Shown here: positions 36,225 through 48,615 of the stretch, piece after piece
How positions within the stretch are numbered: position 1 is the stretch's first letter
Layout of the letters: every line of letters begins with the position of its first letter
Assembly: GCF_002878395.1 (NCBI RefSeq)
Contig: NC_061121.1
Location: forward strand, 41,397,815-41,461,814
DNA: 64,000 nucleotides
From: Capsicum annuum
Taxonomy: Eukaryota > Streptophyta > Magnoliopsida > Solanales > Solanaceae
Direction: 5' to 3'
Notes under the pieces: model-generated
What the model was told of the DNA's origin: nothing
The model's database searches: none
Seen by the model: only the letters and a program-made list of their open reading frames with translations
Position numbers and translations under genes: made by a program

Positions 36225-36480
36225 TTCAACAGATAATGTATCTGTTGCAACAGACGACACATCTATTGGAAAATATCAAACAGATTTAGACATATGTTGC
36301 AACAGGTAGGTAATCTGTTAGAATTTATCAAACAGGTCTTTCCACTGTTGCAATAGATAGACTTAGATAGAAATACCGACATAATGCAACAGATGACCAA
36401 CTTATTGCAACAGATAAACTATATGTCAGAACAGGTAGAATATCTGTTACAACGGATGGAGAATCTGTTGCATTATAAAA
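36225..36480. repeat. Palindromic repeat array, block 4
   Basis: Contains 'gtatctgttgcaacagacga' and 'gcaacagatgaccaacttat'. It matches block 39240-39475 nearly base for base. Confidence 0.85.
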
Positions 36481-36877
36481 ATTTAATTTTCATTGGACAT
36501 AAAAAATTGCCACTACATGTAAAAAAGTGAAAGTCAATTGAAATAAAAAAGGCGAAACCCATCGACATTATTCAGTTTAAACACCTAAAATAAAATAGGC
36601 ATCAAGTAGACAATGTTGATTTTAAACACGTAAATAGGCATCAAATATGTCCGTTTAGCACTTTTTGCTGATGAGGCATCTGATTTGGTCCCCAACAGTT
36701 ATTTTTTTCTCCCATCGTCTTATATATTCATCTTCTTCTTCCTAAAATTTAACTCTAAATTCTCAAATCTTTTTCTTCATCATCATCTTTTTTTTTATCT
36801 ATCCAAATTCTTTCAATTATTTGCATTTGGTCTTTCTTTTCTTCATTTTTTTTTATTTTTTCCAACTGAGCTTGACA

Positions 36878-37280
36878 ATGTAGAGAGCCTCATCTACCAT
36901 TTTTTGTGATAAAGATTTTCGATATTATAAGTGTGGTTACGAAGCTCTATTGAAGACTTCTTGGACTCAACAAAATCCAGGTCGTAGGTTTTTTACTTGT
37001 AAGATTTCAAAGGTAATATTTTTTTATTTAATTAGTTGATTAATTATTGACTTGTAATTATTTTGTAATTGTGTTCTTATTTTTATAGAAATTGGGTGGA
37101 TACAATTACCTTGATTGATATGAAAAATGGCACCCTTCACAAGCAAATTATGTAATCTAGGGTTTATTGAACAAAGTCAAGGCATCTGAAGAGAAACAAA
37201 ATCGAGCAAGAAGATACTACATTATTGCCGTTATTGCTACTGATTTGGTGTTGTTGGGCACATGGATATTCAAGCCTAAT
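36878..37280 (+). pseudogene. GRF-zinc-finger-like mini gene, copy 1
   Basis: Exon 1 (36878-37012) and exon 2 (from 37089) flank a GT-AG intron. The product resembles a GRF zinc finger: YKCG, then EALLKTSWTQQNPGRRFFTCK, then GGYNYLD-YE in place of the usual F-x-W. The second codon is a stop (TAG), the first finger Cys is Tyr, and a stop replaces the Trp codon region in exon 2, so the gene is dead. A 70-bp stretch after it is duplicated (TDLVLLGTWIFKPN and TGLVLSSTWIFKCN). GRF fingers bind single-stranded nucleic acid in known proteins; such mini proteins are common in Mutator-like plant elements. Confidence 0.6.
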
Positions 37281-37349
37281 TGCTGAAATTTTCATGGTGG
37301 TGTATTTGCTACTGGTTTGGTGTTGTCGAGCACGTGGATATTTAAGTGT

Positions 37350-37580
37350 AATTATTGGAAAATATCAAACAGATTTAGACATATGTTGTAAAATTTTGGT
37401 CATCTGTTGGAAATTATCAAACAGTTCTTTTCACCGTTGCAACAGATTAGACTTAGATTAGATAGAAATAACTTCGGCATAATGCAACAGATGACCAACC
37501 TATTGCAACAGATAAACTATTTACTAGAACAGATAGAATATATTTTACAACAGATTGACAATCTATTGCATTATAAAAAA
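37350..37580. repeat. Palindromic repeat array, block 5
   Basis: Includes 'aatgcaacagatgaccaacc' and 'gcaacagataaactatttac'. Read in frame on the plus strand it gives Leu/Gln-rich MQQMTNLLQQINYLLEQ. Confidence 0.85.
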
Positions 37581-37669
37581 CTCAACTTTTATCAGAAAAA
37601 ATTATTATCACTACATGTACATGTAATTTAAAGTAAAGTGAAGTGTGACTTAAAATAAAAAATTATTAT

Positions 37670-38400
37670 TTCACAGGCTCTTCTATGACACAGGCTCCAA
37701 GCGTCCAGTTAGTACCCATAAGCCCAGACCTCTTGCAGGTTTGCCATAACATTGTCACACAGAAAGGTCGTTGGCTCGATCGTTTTTGTGCTGGTTAGTA
37801 AACATTTGATATGTCCAAGAGCGTGCAAGCCGCACGCGAAACCAGTTGTATTTTTTGGAAGGTTCATGCCCTTGTTTTGACCTTCAAAATCTCATGACTT
37901 CTTCATCAATACTTCCTTTAGCAAATGATTCATCAGTTTAATCTTCCTCAACAAGATGGGGAACAGCTCCATCAGTGGCTGCACGTGGAAAAAAAATCGA
38001 CCTCGTTGATGGCATGTTCGTTTTAGCCATAAACTTTGATCTTTCCCTCCTTGAGTAGTATCTCAATAGCCCGATAATGTATGTCATCCATGCTCATGAC
38101 TGCAAGAATCCTCTTTTCCTCAGTCCAGCTCTTGCTGTGTGGATTTGGCCTCTCTCCTCTAACATATTTTATCATTTCTTCTTCATTCTAGTCCAACGTA
38201 GAAACTAATAAATCAAATCTCGTACCACAGGCTGATGCATCATTATTGATTTGATCATACTTATCCTTGAAATTCTTGCAAAAGTCGAGGTCCATTATCC
38301 TATCGGCAGTATCATAAGTTTCTGGGTACACTAATTGTCTTTTCCTTATGAGGCAGAGAATTTTGTCAACATGCGGTGATATAAGAAGTCAAATTTTAAA
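37670..38400 (-). pseudogene. Ulp1-like C48 peptidase region, copy A
   Basis: On the minus strand, starting near 38380, reading frames encode the blocks SWTEEKRILAVMSMDDIHYR, EILLKEGKIKVY and, nearer 37800, NTTGFACGLHALGHI, then NVMANLQEVWAYG. The order fits the C-terminal half of Ulp1-type peptidases: an H-containing strand, an Asp after VY (changed here), and a catalytic Cys in F-x-CG. Ulp1 enzymes process SUMO; the Mutator-borne versions have no proven substrate. Stops and frameshifts break it. It is homologous to 40725-40998 plus 47980-48400. Confidence 0.65.
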
Positions 38401-38590
38401 TAGGTTAGTAATTGTAAAGATGCAACGGATGGTCCATGTATTATATAGGGTTCTCTGAATCAATAATCCAACGCAACTTATGCAATAGATGGATAATAAG
38501 TTGCAATAGAACCACTACTGGTTGCATCAGAATACCCAACTGTTGCAACAGATTTCACATCTGTTGCATAGCTTCTTCTTCATGTAGTAG
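38400..38590. repeat. Palindromic repeat array, block 6 (within the Ulp1 gene, intron-like)
   Basis: Contains 'aactgttgcaacagatttca' and 'atctgttgcatagcttcttc'. Repeated at 48440-48615 in copy 2. It separates the catalytic part from the upstream Cys-motif part. Confidence 0.8.
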
Positions 38591-38699
38591 ATTAGAAGCC
38601 TAGGTTAGGAAAAGTAAACTTGCTTTGTCCTTATACTGCATATACATATCTGTCATAGTCTGGAAGTCTTGGGGAGGAAAGAGAGGCCTGGGGTAATCT

Positions 38700-39220
38700 G
38701 GCGCGCCTCACTTGGCATTCTTGGCCCGTCGCACACCCCTCTTCTCTTTGGCACCAAGTACTGCATATATGTCCACCTTCTTGAATATCCCCTGAACTTC
38801 AACAACTTTTGAAAAGGGAGGAGTTGTAAATTTGGTTTGATTTTCGACTAGAGAGTACGTCTCTAATTGTTTTTTTCTTCCTCTTAACCGTCGCTGTAAG
38901 AGGGTATAGCTCTGTCACCTTCTTGGATGGTATAACTCCCCTCTTGAATTTGAATTCCTCGACAACTTTAGATATAGCCTCCACTTTTTCAAAGAGTTTA
39001 TCCTGGCTATCCTTGCACTCTTTACATTCACAATGAGAACACGAGGGTGAAGAGGGGCGAGAGGACTTGTGTAAGGGTGAAAAGGGGTGTTTTCAAACAT
39101 ATTTATTTTTTCTTGAGCATTAACATGCTCATAATCATGATTGGTAGCAACATCAGTATGCCTGCCACCCACACCAACAACTCTACTAGAAGAAGCACCC
39201 AGATCTGCCTCAGTAGGTTG
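38700..39220 (-). pseudogene. Cys-motif and basic region upstream of Ulp1 domain, copy A
   Basis: In the minus direction the frames give NKINMFENTPFHPYTSP-like sequence, a CECKECKDSQDKLFEKVEAI block, then FKFKRGVIPSKKVTELYPLT and a basic KRKKKTIRD end. The same order is found in copy B (48912-49382). Single-base shifts break the frame. Confidence 0.6.
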
Positions 39221-39239
39221 GTAATAATAAGGTATCTAT

Positions 39240-39475
39240 TACAACAGATGACACATTTGTTGGAAAATATCAAACAGATTTAGACATATATTGCAATAGG
39301 TAGGTAATCTATGGGAATTTATTAAACAGGTCTTCACTCTGCTGCAACAGATAGACTTAGATAGAAACATCAACATAATACAATAAATGACCAACCTATT
39401 ACAACAAATAAACTATATGTCAGAACAAGTAGAATATCTGTTATAACGGATGAAGAATCTATTGCATTATAAAAA
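39240..39475. repeat. Palindromic repeat array, block 7 (start of duplication copy 2)
   Basis: Close match to 36225-36480 but with more core decay (for example 'ataatacaataaatgaccaa'). Confidence 0.85.
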
Positions 39476-39932
39476 TTCAACTTTCATTGAACATAAAAAA
39501 TTGCCACTAAATATAAAAAAGTGAAAGTGAATTGAAATAAAAAGGGCGAAACCCATCGGCAGTGTTCAGTTCAAACACTTAAAATAAAATAGGCATCAAG
39601 TAGACAGTATTCATTTTAAACACGTAAAATAAAATAGGCATGAAATGTGTCAATTTGGTACTTTTTCCCTGTTGGGTGCTTGCATGCTATTCACGCAGCC
39701 AAGGCTTATTGAACCACCATTTTTGCTGACTTGGCATCTGATTTGGCCCCCAGCGGTCATTCCCCCCCCCATTGTCGTATATATTTATCTTCTTCTTCCT
39801 AAAATTTAATCTTAAATTTCCAAATCTTCTTTTTCATCATCATCTTTTTTTAATCTATCCAAATTCTTCAAATCATTTGCATTGGTCTTTCTTTTCTATA
39901 TTTTTTTTTATTTTTTCCAACTGAGCTTGACA

Positions 39933-40157
39933 ATGTCGAGTGCATCTTCCACTGTTTTTTGTGATAAAGATTTTCTATATTGTAAGTGCGGTCATGAAGC
40001 TCTATTGAAGACTTCTTGGACTCAACAAAATCCAGATCGTAGGCTTTTAACCTATAAGATTTCAAAGGTAATATTTTTTTATTTAATTAGTTGATTAATT
40101 ATTGACTTGTAATTATTTTGTAATTGTGTTCTTGTTTTTATAGAAATTGAGTGGAGG
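39933..40157 (+). pseudogene. GRF-zinc-finger-like mini gene, copy 2
   Basis: Exon 1 (39933-40067) opens with a good ATG (MSSASSTVFCDKDFLYCKCG); exon 2 starts at 40144 after a GT-AG intron. The first finger pair (CKCG) and the GGDYFDWYE Trp block are intact. The later Cys is Tyr (LLTYKISK), and a TGA follows the Trp block early (exon 2 can be read further only past that stop). Copy 1 keeps the Cys that copy 2 lost, so each has lost a different residue. Confidence 0.6.
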
Positions 40158-40409
40158 CGATTACTTTGATTGGTATGAAGGATGACACTCTTCACAACCA
40201 AATCATGTAATCTGGGGTTTGTTGAACAAAGTTAAGGCTTCTAAAGAGAAACAAAATCGAGCAGGAAGATACTACATATTGCCGTTATTGCTACTAGTTT
40301 GGTATTGTCGGGCACATGGATATTCAAGCCTAATTGTTAAAATTTTTATGGTGGTTTATTTGCTAACTGGTTTGGTGTTGTTAAGCACATGGACATTCAA
40401 ACCTAATTA

Positions 40410-40630
40410 TTGAAAAATATCAAACAGATTTAGGCATATGTTATAAAATTTAGGTCATTTGTTAAAAATTATCAAACAGGTCTTCCCACTGTAGCAACAG
40501 ATTAGACTTAGATTACATAAAAATAACATCAGTATAATGCAACAGATGACCAACTTATTGCAACATATAAACTATTTGCTAGAACAGATAGAATATATTT
40601 TACAATAGATTGACAATCTATTGCATTATA
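40410..40630. repeat. Palindromic repeat array, block 8
   Basis: Match to block 5 (37350-37580), with 'aatgcaacagatgaccaact' and 'gaacagatagaatatatttt'. Confidence 0.85.
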
Positions 40631-40724
40631 AAAAACTCAACTTTCATCAAAAAAAATTATTGCAACTACATGTACATGTAATTTAAAGTAAAGTGAAGTG
40701 TGACTTGAAATAAAAATTATTATT

Positions 40725-40998
40725 TCACAGGCTCTTCTATATACACAGGCTACAAGCATCCAGTTAGTACCCCATAAGCCCAGACCTCTTGCAGGTTTGT
40801 CATAGCATTGTCTCACAGAAAGTTCGTTGGCTCGGCCATTTCTATGTCGGCCAGCAAACATTCGATATGTCCAAGAGCGTGCAAGCCGCACACGAAAATG
40901 GTATAATTTTTTGTAAGGTTCATTCCCTTGTTTCGACCTTTAAAATTCTATAATTTCTTTATCAATACTTTCTCTGGAAAATAATTCATCAGGTTAGT
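40725..40998 (-). pseudogene. Ulp1-like region, copy B, C-terminal end
   Basis: Matches the low-coordinate half of copy A (37670-37940), including the FVCGLHALG-type Cys block. The gene is cut here by the retrotransposon at 40999; its other part resumes at 47980. Confidence 0.6.
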
Positions 40999-43900
40999 TG
41001 TAATATCCAATATTTCCCTAGCCTAGATTAACCCTTAGTACAAGGGTTATCCTAAATAAAAATTTTAAAATACTCAGTAATTTTCAAATTTGAGCATGCC
41101 ATTGTGTAGAAAATTCAATTAGCTTTCCAACGATATAAAATTCGCCAAAATTTGTCAATCGTGTAAGAAGTTATGGTGATTTTAAGTTTCAGTCGTTAAA
41201 CATCGTCATTCAGGCCAGTAGCGCATTGTGGAGTGTGTTAAAATAGTAATTTTTAGTTTATAGTATTGCTCCATGATGTTGGCACATCACATCATAGACA
41301 TAGTTTATAATTGTCAATTTTTAGTGTGCCAACGTGATCCCACCACGTCGCGGTGCACTTCTAGTTTGCAAATAAAGTGGCAATGCGATACCACCGCATG
41401 GCGTCACCATCCAATTTCCTAGTTGTCATTTTCCAGTGGCCTAGCGCAATAGTGGCGCTTCATGCCAAGGGTGCGAATCGAGAAAATTTCACGAAAAAGT
41501 TAAGTTGCGCCCAGTGTTAAAATACCTTTTTCCCATTATTTTATTCTGCCCAGATGTAGGATTTAAGCTCTAAAAACGTGTAAAACCCTTCATTATTCAC
41601 TTTTACCCAAAATTAAAAGGTAGTTCTCACTTAAGAAAACAAACCCTAGCTCTCAAAAATCAAGGTCAATCCCAAGAATTTCTCCAAGAACTCATCAAAT
41701 TAAGGTATGTTAGATGTTCATTCATGGATCTTTACCTTCTATGGAGCCCAAAAATCCTTTTTCAATATACAAGATTTATGATCAATGATTTCCGTGTTTG
41801 AATTAGATTGAATTCATGTTCATAATGTTGTTTGAGTTTTTAATCCATGATTTAGATTACAAGTTCCAAGAATTGATTCTAGTATGTATTGAATTATATG
41901 ATATTCATGATAAACCCTTCAATTTGCAAGTTGATTGATGTAACCATGTTTACCCTAAGTGTTTATGATTTTATGAACCAATTATGCTTCTTATGTGTTT
42001 GATAAATTATCTATGAGAATGAAATAATGCCATTATAGCATGCTAACATGTAATTCTTATTCATGTATAAGTTAATGCATTACAAGTGTTTGATAGAATA
42101 TCTCTATGAATGAATTATGACTAAGTGAACATTGTTATGTTATTCAAGATTATGCTTTTCTTTACTTTTTATGCTGTCGAGTCCTAGGGATATTTAATAT
42201 TCGATAATATAGCTATTTATTTAGAGTCAGTATCAGTTATAGAATAGTATTAATCATGTCATGATCAGTAGTACTCTCAGTCTATTTCAGAACTCAGTAG
42301 AACTCAGTAGAACTCAGTAGAACTCAGTCAGTTACAAAACTTAGGAAAAATCAGTAATTTCAGTTAATTTAGTCCAGTATAACAATTTAGTGTCTTTCAG
42401 TTAGGAGTAGGATTCAGCACCGAGTGAACCCAAGGATGGGGGCTCACCTGCCAGCAGAGAGTGCGATCCTTAGAAGCAATCCTTGCATTCCTGAACTACG
42501 TAGCCAGCATAGGGTGAGACATCAAACCTTTCAGTTGAGGGTTGATAAAGTGCTCTACCTGCTAGTAAAGGGTACCACCGTTCTCGTTTAGGGAACCTAC
42601 CAGTAGAGGGTTACTCTTTAGTTTGTCTTTAGCCGTGGCACGGTACTGACACCCTTCTAATTGGAGTTATAGATTGGGCCCCAACTCATTTATCTTATTT
42701 TATTTGGGGAATCTCGGTTAGATGATTACCTCTCATAATTTTAATTTTGGTCTCAGTCTTCAGAATAAAACTCAGTTCAGTTCTACAGGATCAGGACTGT
42801 CAGATACAGTCAATCAATTAACAGTAATTTAGATTATCAGTAATCCCCGATTATCAGTATATTCAGTTATTAGTTATCAAATTCAGTTCCAGTATACTCA
42901 GCCACAGTAGGCACAATATGTTCAGTAGTTACAAATCCTCCTTGTATACTAATCCAGCTCTTGCATATCATTCAGTTAGTTATTGTTCATGCATATAAAC
43001 CTATGTATTCAGCCTTACCTTATTTAGCATACCAGTACATTCCTACGTACTGACCGCATACCCATTTATTACGCTATGATATTTCATATCATAGGTTAAG
43101 ATGCTCAAGTTCCTGACTGCGCTTAGCTAGATTCAGCCAGCAGTAGCAGATTTAGTAGTGAGTCCTCATCTATCAAGGATATTCTTTTATTTTAGTACTT
43201 CAACTTAACTATATTTAAGTAGATGAAGTTAGTTGGGGGATTGTCCTATTAACTCCACTTTCAGACAGATTCAGTTAGAGTCTTTTTCAGACTAAATTTT
43301 TAGACAGTATTCAGTTTTACAGATGTTATATATTATCAGTATTTTAGATATTTTGAACCTCATGGAATCTCAACCCATTATTCTGTATTTATTTCAGTGT
43401 TATTGTTCAGTGCTCACAACAAATATCATTCATGGGTTAGATTGGGGTCCTTTGGGGTTGCAAGTACCATGTGACTCCTAGGGGGTAGTCTCGGGTTGTT
43501 ACAAACTTAGTATCAGAGCCAAAGGTTCAATAGAGTCCTAGGGAATCTGAAAAGCCACATCGCGTAAAGTCTTGTATAGGGTGTGCAGTGCGCCAGACTT
43601 ATGGACAGGAGGTTATGAGATGCTTTAGGAAAAGTTTTCCTTCTTTTAGTAGTCATGTCGTGTGAATGAGCACGAGCTCAAGTTAACCTCTCAGTTTAAT
43701 CCACTTTTTCCTTTTGTTTATAGAATATACCTTTTAAAAGAACTAACAAAAGAAGAACCAGAAACCAGTCAACCCCTCAGCCCGTTTAGGTAGATCCCCT
43801 GGACGAACATGTCTCTCACGCAAAATTTAGAGTTGCATTCACTACTCTAGCCAATTTAGTTGTAACTCAAAATGAATGGCCCGCTGCTGTTTCGACCAAC

Positions 43901-46900
43901 CTAGTGGCTAATATTGCTGCAATTAGAATTTGAGACTTCACCCAGATGAATTCTCCTTCCTTTATGGGATCTAAGTTAGAAGAGGATCCACAGGAGTTCC
44001 TCAACTAGGTTTAGAAAGTCACAAATATCATAGGTGCGACTTCTAGTGAAAATGCCGAGTTAGCTGCCTATCAGCTACAAGATGTAGCACATATGTGGTT
44101 TAAGTATTGGAAGGTAGACAGGGGTATAGATGTAGAGCTCATAGAGTAGGAAGAGTTTGCTACTGCCTTCCTAGATAAATTTTTTCCCTTAGAGCTAAGA
44201 GAAGCCAGAGTGTTAGAGTTCATTAATCTCAGACAAAGTAGCATGAGCGCAAAAGACTATTCCCTCAAGTTTACTCATTTAGCCAGGTATGCTTCCCATA
44301 TAGTGGCAGACAATAGGTCTAGAATGAGCAAGTTTATATCTGGGGTGTCAGGTAGTGTGGTTAAGGTGTGCCGAACAACAATGTTGATTAAAGAGATGGA
44401 CATATCTAGGAATATGGTCCATGATCAACATATTGAGGAGCAAAATATTAAGAAGAAAAAGAGAGAGAATAAGAGGGCTAAAATAGGTAGCTTTAATTTT
44501 AGTCAGCCTAAGTCAGAAGGCGAAAACCATTCCTAGTTTTGTCCAAAGTCTTCAGTCCCAGCTCCGTCCTCAACCAGTGTACTGATGACCCAAGATAGCA
44601 TAAGAAATGGTCGTACTAATCCATTTTGTGGAGAGTGTGGTAAGAATCATAAGAGTGTGTGCAGAGATGGCAGTGATGTTTATTTCAGGTGTGGCAAGCC
44701 AGGCAATAGAGTCAGAGATTGTCCTCAGTCTGGTTCATAGGGTCAGTATAGTCGTCCTTCATCTCAGTAAGGTCACTAAATAAACAAGGTGCCACTTTCA
44801 ATGCCACCAGTGGGCAACTCCTAAATAGTTTTTACACATTTTAGTCCAGACAAGATTAGGAAAGTTCTCTTAATATGGTCACTGGTATGTTACAGATCTC
44901 CAATTTACATATTTATTCCTCAGTTTCAGATCCCAGATATTCGGTCATGATTTATTTTGTAGCTTCCCCATGCATCATCTCATGTTTTTCCTTAGTATCA
45001 CAACCAAGTCAGCATTCTCAAGGGACATAGTGTCCCAAGGGGGAGATACACTATAATCTCTGTGCTATCATAATCTAAACCTTCTATTTTGTCTTTAGAG
45101 TAGCGAATCCAATTGAAGTAATGGGTCCTTATAGTTGACTCTCAAGTCCCAATCTCAGATGTATGACTATCCCCCTGTCATGACACATATCTAAGTAATC
45201 AGTTCAATTCATGTATCACGATTCAGACTTAGTCATGTCCTCATGTTCCCGTTCATGCATATTCAGTCACATATTCATTAATCCATTCAAACATGTACTC
45301 ATGCATCAGACATACACGTTTAGAATGTAAGTTCAGTCAATCAGACCAGTCACGTAATCATGCTTCAGTTGTGCATGTATAGTTTAGTATGTAAACTCAG
45401 TCTATCCATACTTTCTCAACTTAACTAGCCACATTTGAGAATGAATATTTCCAAGGAGAGATATTGTAATACCCCGTATTTTCCTATCCTAGATTAACCC
45501 TCAGTACATGGGTTATTCTAAATAAAATTTTTAAAATACTCAGTAATTTTCAGATTTGAGCCTGCCATTGTGTAGGAAATTGAATTAGCTTTCCAATGAT
45601 ATAAAGTTCGCCTGAATCCATCAGCTAGGTAAGAAGTTATGGCGATTTTAAGTTTTAGTCATTAAACATCGTCATTCAGGACAGTAACACATCGTGGAGT
45701 GTTTTAAAATAGCAATTTTCAGTTTCTAGTATTGCTCCGCAATCTTGGCATATCGCGCCATAGACCCAGTTCACAATTGTCAATTTTCAGTGTGCCAACG
45801 CGATCCCACCGCATTGCGGTGCACTTCCAGTTTGCAAACAAAGTGGCGACGCGATATTACCTTGTTACCTCACCATGAAATTTCTTAGTTGTCATTTTCT
45901 AGTGGCCTGGCACGATAGTGGCGCGTCGCGCCAGGGGTGCAAATCGAGAAAATTTCATGAAAAATTTAAGTTGTGTCCAGGGTTAAAAGAGTCTTTTCCC
46001 ATAATTTTATTCCACCCAGATATGGGATTTAAGCTCTAAAAATGTGTAAAAACCTTTTTTATTCACTTTTCCCCAAAATCAAAAGGTAATTCTCTCTCAA
46101 GAAAATAAACCCTAGCTCTCAAGAATCAAGGTCAATCCTAAGAATTTCTCCAATAACTCATCAAATTAAGGTATGTTAGATGTTCGTTAATAGATCCCTA
46201 TCTTCCATGGAGCCCAAGAATCCTTTTTCAATATACAAAATTTATGATTTATGATTTCCATGTTTGAATTAGATTGAATTTATGTTCATGATATTGTTTG
46301 GGTTTTTAATCCATGATTTAGATTACAAGTTCCAAGAATTGATTCTAGTAGGTTTTGAATTACATGATATTCATGATAAACCCTTCAATTGGCAAGTTGA
46401 TTAATGTAACCATGTTAACCTTAAGTGTTTATGATTTGATGAACCAAGTATGCTTCTTATGTGTTTGATAAATTATCTATGAGAATGAAATAATGCCATT
46501 ATAACATGCTAACATGTAATCCCTATTCATGTACAAGTTAATGCATTACAAGTGTTTGATGGAATGTCTCTATAAATGAATTATGACTAAGTGAACATTG
46601 TTATGTTATTCAAGATTATGCTTTTCTTTACTTTTCATGCTGACGAGTCCTAGGGATATTTAATACCTAACCATTTAGCTGTTTATTTAGAGCTAGTGTC
46701 AGTTACAGAAAAGTATCAGTCATGTGACAATTAGTAGTACTCTTAGTCCATTATAGAACTCAGTAGAACTCGGTCAGTTACAGAACTTAGGAAAACTCAG
46801 TAATCTCAGTGAATTGAGTCCAGTATAACAGTTCAGTGTCGTTCATTTGGGTGTAGGATTCGACATCAAGTGAACCCATGGATGGGGACTCACCTTCCAG

Positions 46901-47974
46901 CAGAGTGTGTGATCCTTAAAAGCAATCCTTGCATTCCAAAACTACGTAGCCAGCATAGGGTAAGACATCAAAGCTGCCAGTTGAGGGTTTATGAGGTGCT
47001 CTACCTTCTAGTAAAGGGTGCCACAATTCTAGTTTAGGGAACCTACCAGTAGAGGGTTACTCTTCAGTTTATCTTTACCCATAAACGGTACTGGCACCCT
47101 TCTAATTGAGGTTACAAATTGGATCCCAACTCAGTTATCTTATCTTATTTGGGGCATGTCAGTTAGATGATTAACTCCCACAGTTTCAGTGTCGGTCTTA
47201 GTCTTTAGAATAGAACTCAGTTCAGTTCTATAGAATCAGGGCTATCGGATACAATCACTCAGTTAACAGTAATTTGGATTATCAGTGATCTCCGATTATC
47301 AGTATATTTAGTTATCAGTTATCAAATTCAATTACAGTATAACCTGTCATAGTACGCACAGTATGTTCAGTAGTTACAGATCCTCCTTATATGCTAATCC
47401 AGCTCTTACATATCATTCAGTTAGTTATTGTTCATGTATATGAACCCATGTATTCAGTCTTACCTCATTTAGCATACCAGCATATGAACCCATGCATTAG
47501 CCTTACCTCATTTAGCATACCAGTATATTCCCACGTACTGGCCACATACCCGTTTTTTGCGCTATGATATTTTATATCATAGGTTTGGATGCTCAGGTTC
47601 CTAACCGTGCTTAGCTAGATTCAGCCAGCAGTACCAGATTTAGCAGTGAGTCATCATCTATTGAGAATATGCTTTTATTTCACTACTTCAGCTTAACAGT
47701 ATTTTAGTAGATGGAGCCATTAACTCCACTTTCAGATAGATTCAGTTAGAGGCTTTTTCAGACTAGATTTTCAGACAGTATTTAAATTTACAGATGTTAT
47801 ATATTATCAGTATTTTAGATGTTTTGAACCTTATGTCATCTCAGCCTATTATTTTGTACATATTTTAGTATTATTATTGAATGCTCACAGTAGATATTAT
47901 TCATGGGTTAGCCTGGGGTCCTTCAGGGTCGCAAGCACAGTGTGACGACTAGGGGGTAGTCTTAGGTCGTTATA
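40999..47974 (+). mobile_element. Gag-only LTR retrotransposon (TR-GAG-like) with 2.5-kb LTRs
   Basis: 5' LTR 40999-43503 and 3' LTR 45465-47974 are collinear throughout. The element is flanked by TTAGT (40994-40998) and TTACT (47975-47979), a 5-bp target duplication with one mismatch. A primer-binding-like 'agtatcagagcc' (initiator tRNA-Met type) lies 9 bp inside, and a purine-rich 'ccaaggagagatat' precedes the 3' LTR. The internal region is only about 1960 bp and carries gag remnants but no protease, integrase or reverse transcriptase, so any past movement needed help in trans. It sits in the Ulp1 copy B gene; removing it rejoins sequence collinear with copy A. Confidence 0.88.
43770..44740 (+). 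pseudogene. Ty3/gypsy gag remnant with zinc knuckles
   Basis: Open part at 44210-44536 (108 residues): LEFINLRQSSMSAKDYSLKF and THLARYASHIVADNRSRMSK are typical of plant gypsy Retrotrans_gag. After a stop the frame gives a C-x2-C-x4-H-x4-C-type first knuckle (CGECGKNHKSVC) and CGKPGNRVRDC as the second. Upstream (43940-44200) are TQMNSPSFMGSKLEEDPQEF and similar pieces with stops. Gag binds element RNA and builds the particle. Stops make it inactive. Confidence 0.75.
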
Positions 47975-47979
47975 TTACT

Positions 47980-48420
47980 TTCCCTCAACTTGATGGGGAA
48001 TAGCTCCACCAGTGGTTGCACATAGGAAAAAAGATCAACCTCATCGATGACAGGTTGTTGCAGTCATAAACTTTTATCTTTCCCTCCACGAGTAGTATCT
48101 CGGTAGCCCGATATGTATACTATTCATGCTCATGAATACAAGGATCCTTTTTGCCTCGGTCCAGCTCTTGTCGTGTGGATTTGGCCTCTCCCCTCTAATA
48201 TATTTTATCATTTCTTTTTCATCCCAGTCCAACGTAGAAATTAACAAATCAAATCCCGCGCCACAGGCTGACGCATTATTATTGAGATGATCATACTTAT
48301 ACTTGAGTTTCTTATAGAAATCGAGGTCCATTATCCTATCAGTAGCATCATAAGCTTTCGGGTATGCTAATTGCCTTTTTCTCATGAGGCTGAGAATTTC
48401 GTCAATATGCTGTGATATAA
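47980..48420 (-). pseudogene. Ulp1-like C48 peptidase region, copy B
   Basis: The open stretch 48074-48385 (103 residues) reads KAYDATDRIMDLDFYKKLKY, then SACGAGFDLLISTLDWDEKE and NPHDKSWTEAKRILVFMSMN, followed by an H-containing strand. It continues toward lower coordinates as the catalytic part, cut by the retrotransposon. Copy A has the same order at 38000-38400. Confidence 0.65.
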
Positions 48421-48439
48421 GAAGTCAATTTTTAAATAG

Positions 48440-48615
48440 GTTAGTAATTATAAAGATGAACAGATGGTCCATCTGTTGAATAGGGTTCTCTTAATCAATA
48501 ATCCAACGTAACTTATGCAATAGGTAGATAATAAATTACAATAAAACCACTACCAATTGCACTAGAATACCCAGCTGTTGCACCAGATTTCATATCTGTT
48601 GCATAGCTTCTTCTT
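48440..48615. repeat. Palindromic repeat array, block 9
   Basis: Collinear with block 6 (38400-38590); contains 'agctgttgcaccagatttca'. Confidence 0.8.

Larger units (their letters stand above)
36225..39238. repeat. Segmental tandem duplication, copy 1 (about 3.0 kb)
   Basis: Collinear with 39240-40998 plus 47980-49205: palindromic block, GRF-like mini gene (plus), palindromic block, Ulp1-like region (minus), palindromic block, and Cys-motif region. The right break falls after 'tctgcctcagtaggttg', where copy 2 continues into older sequence. Confidence 0.85.
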
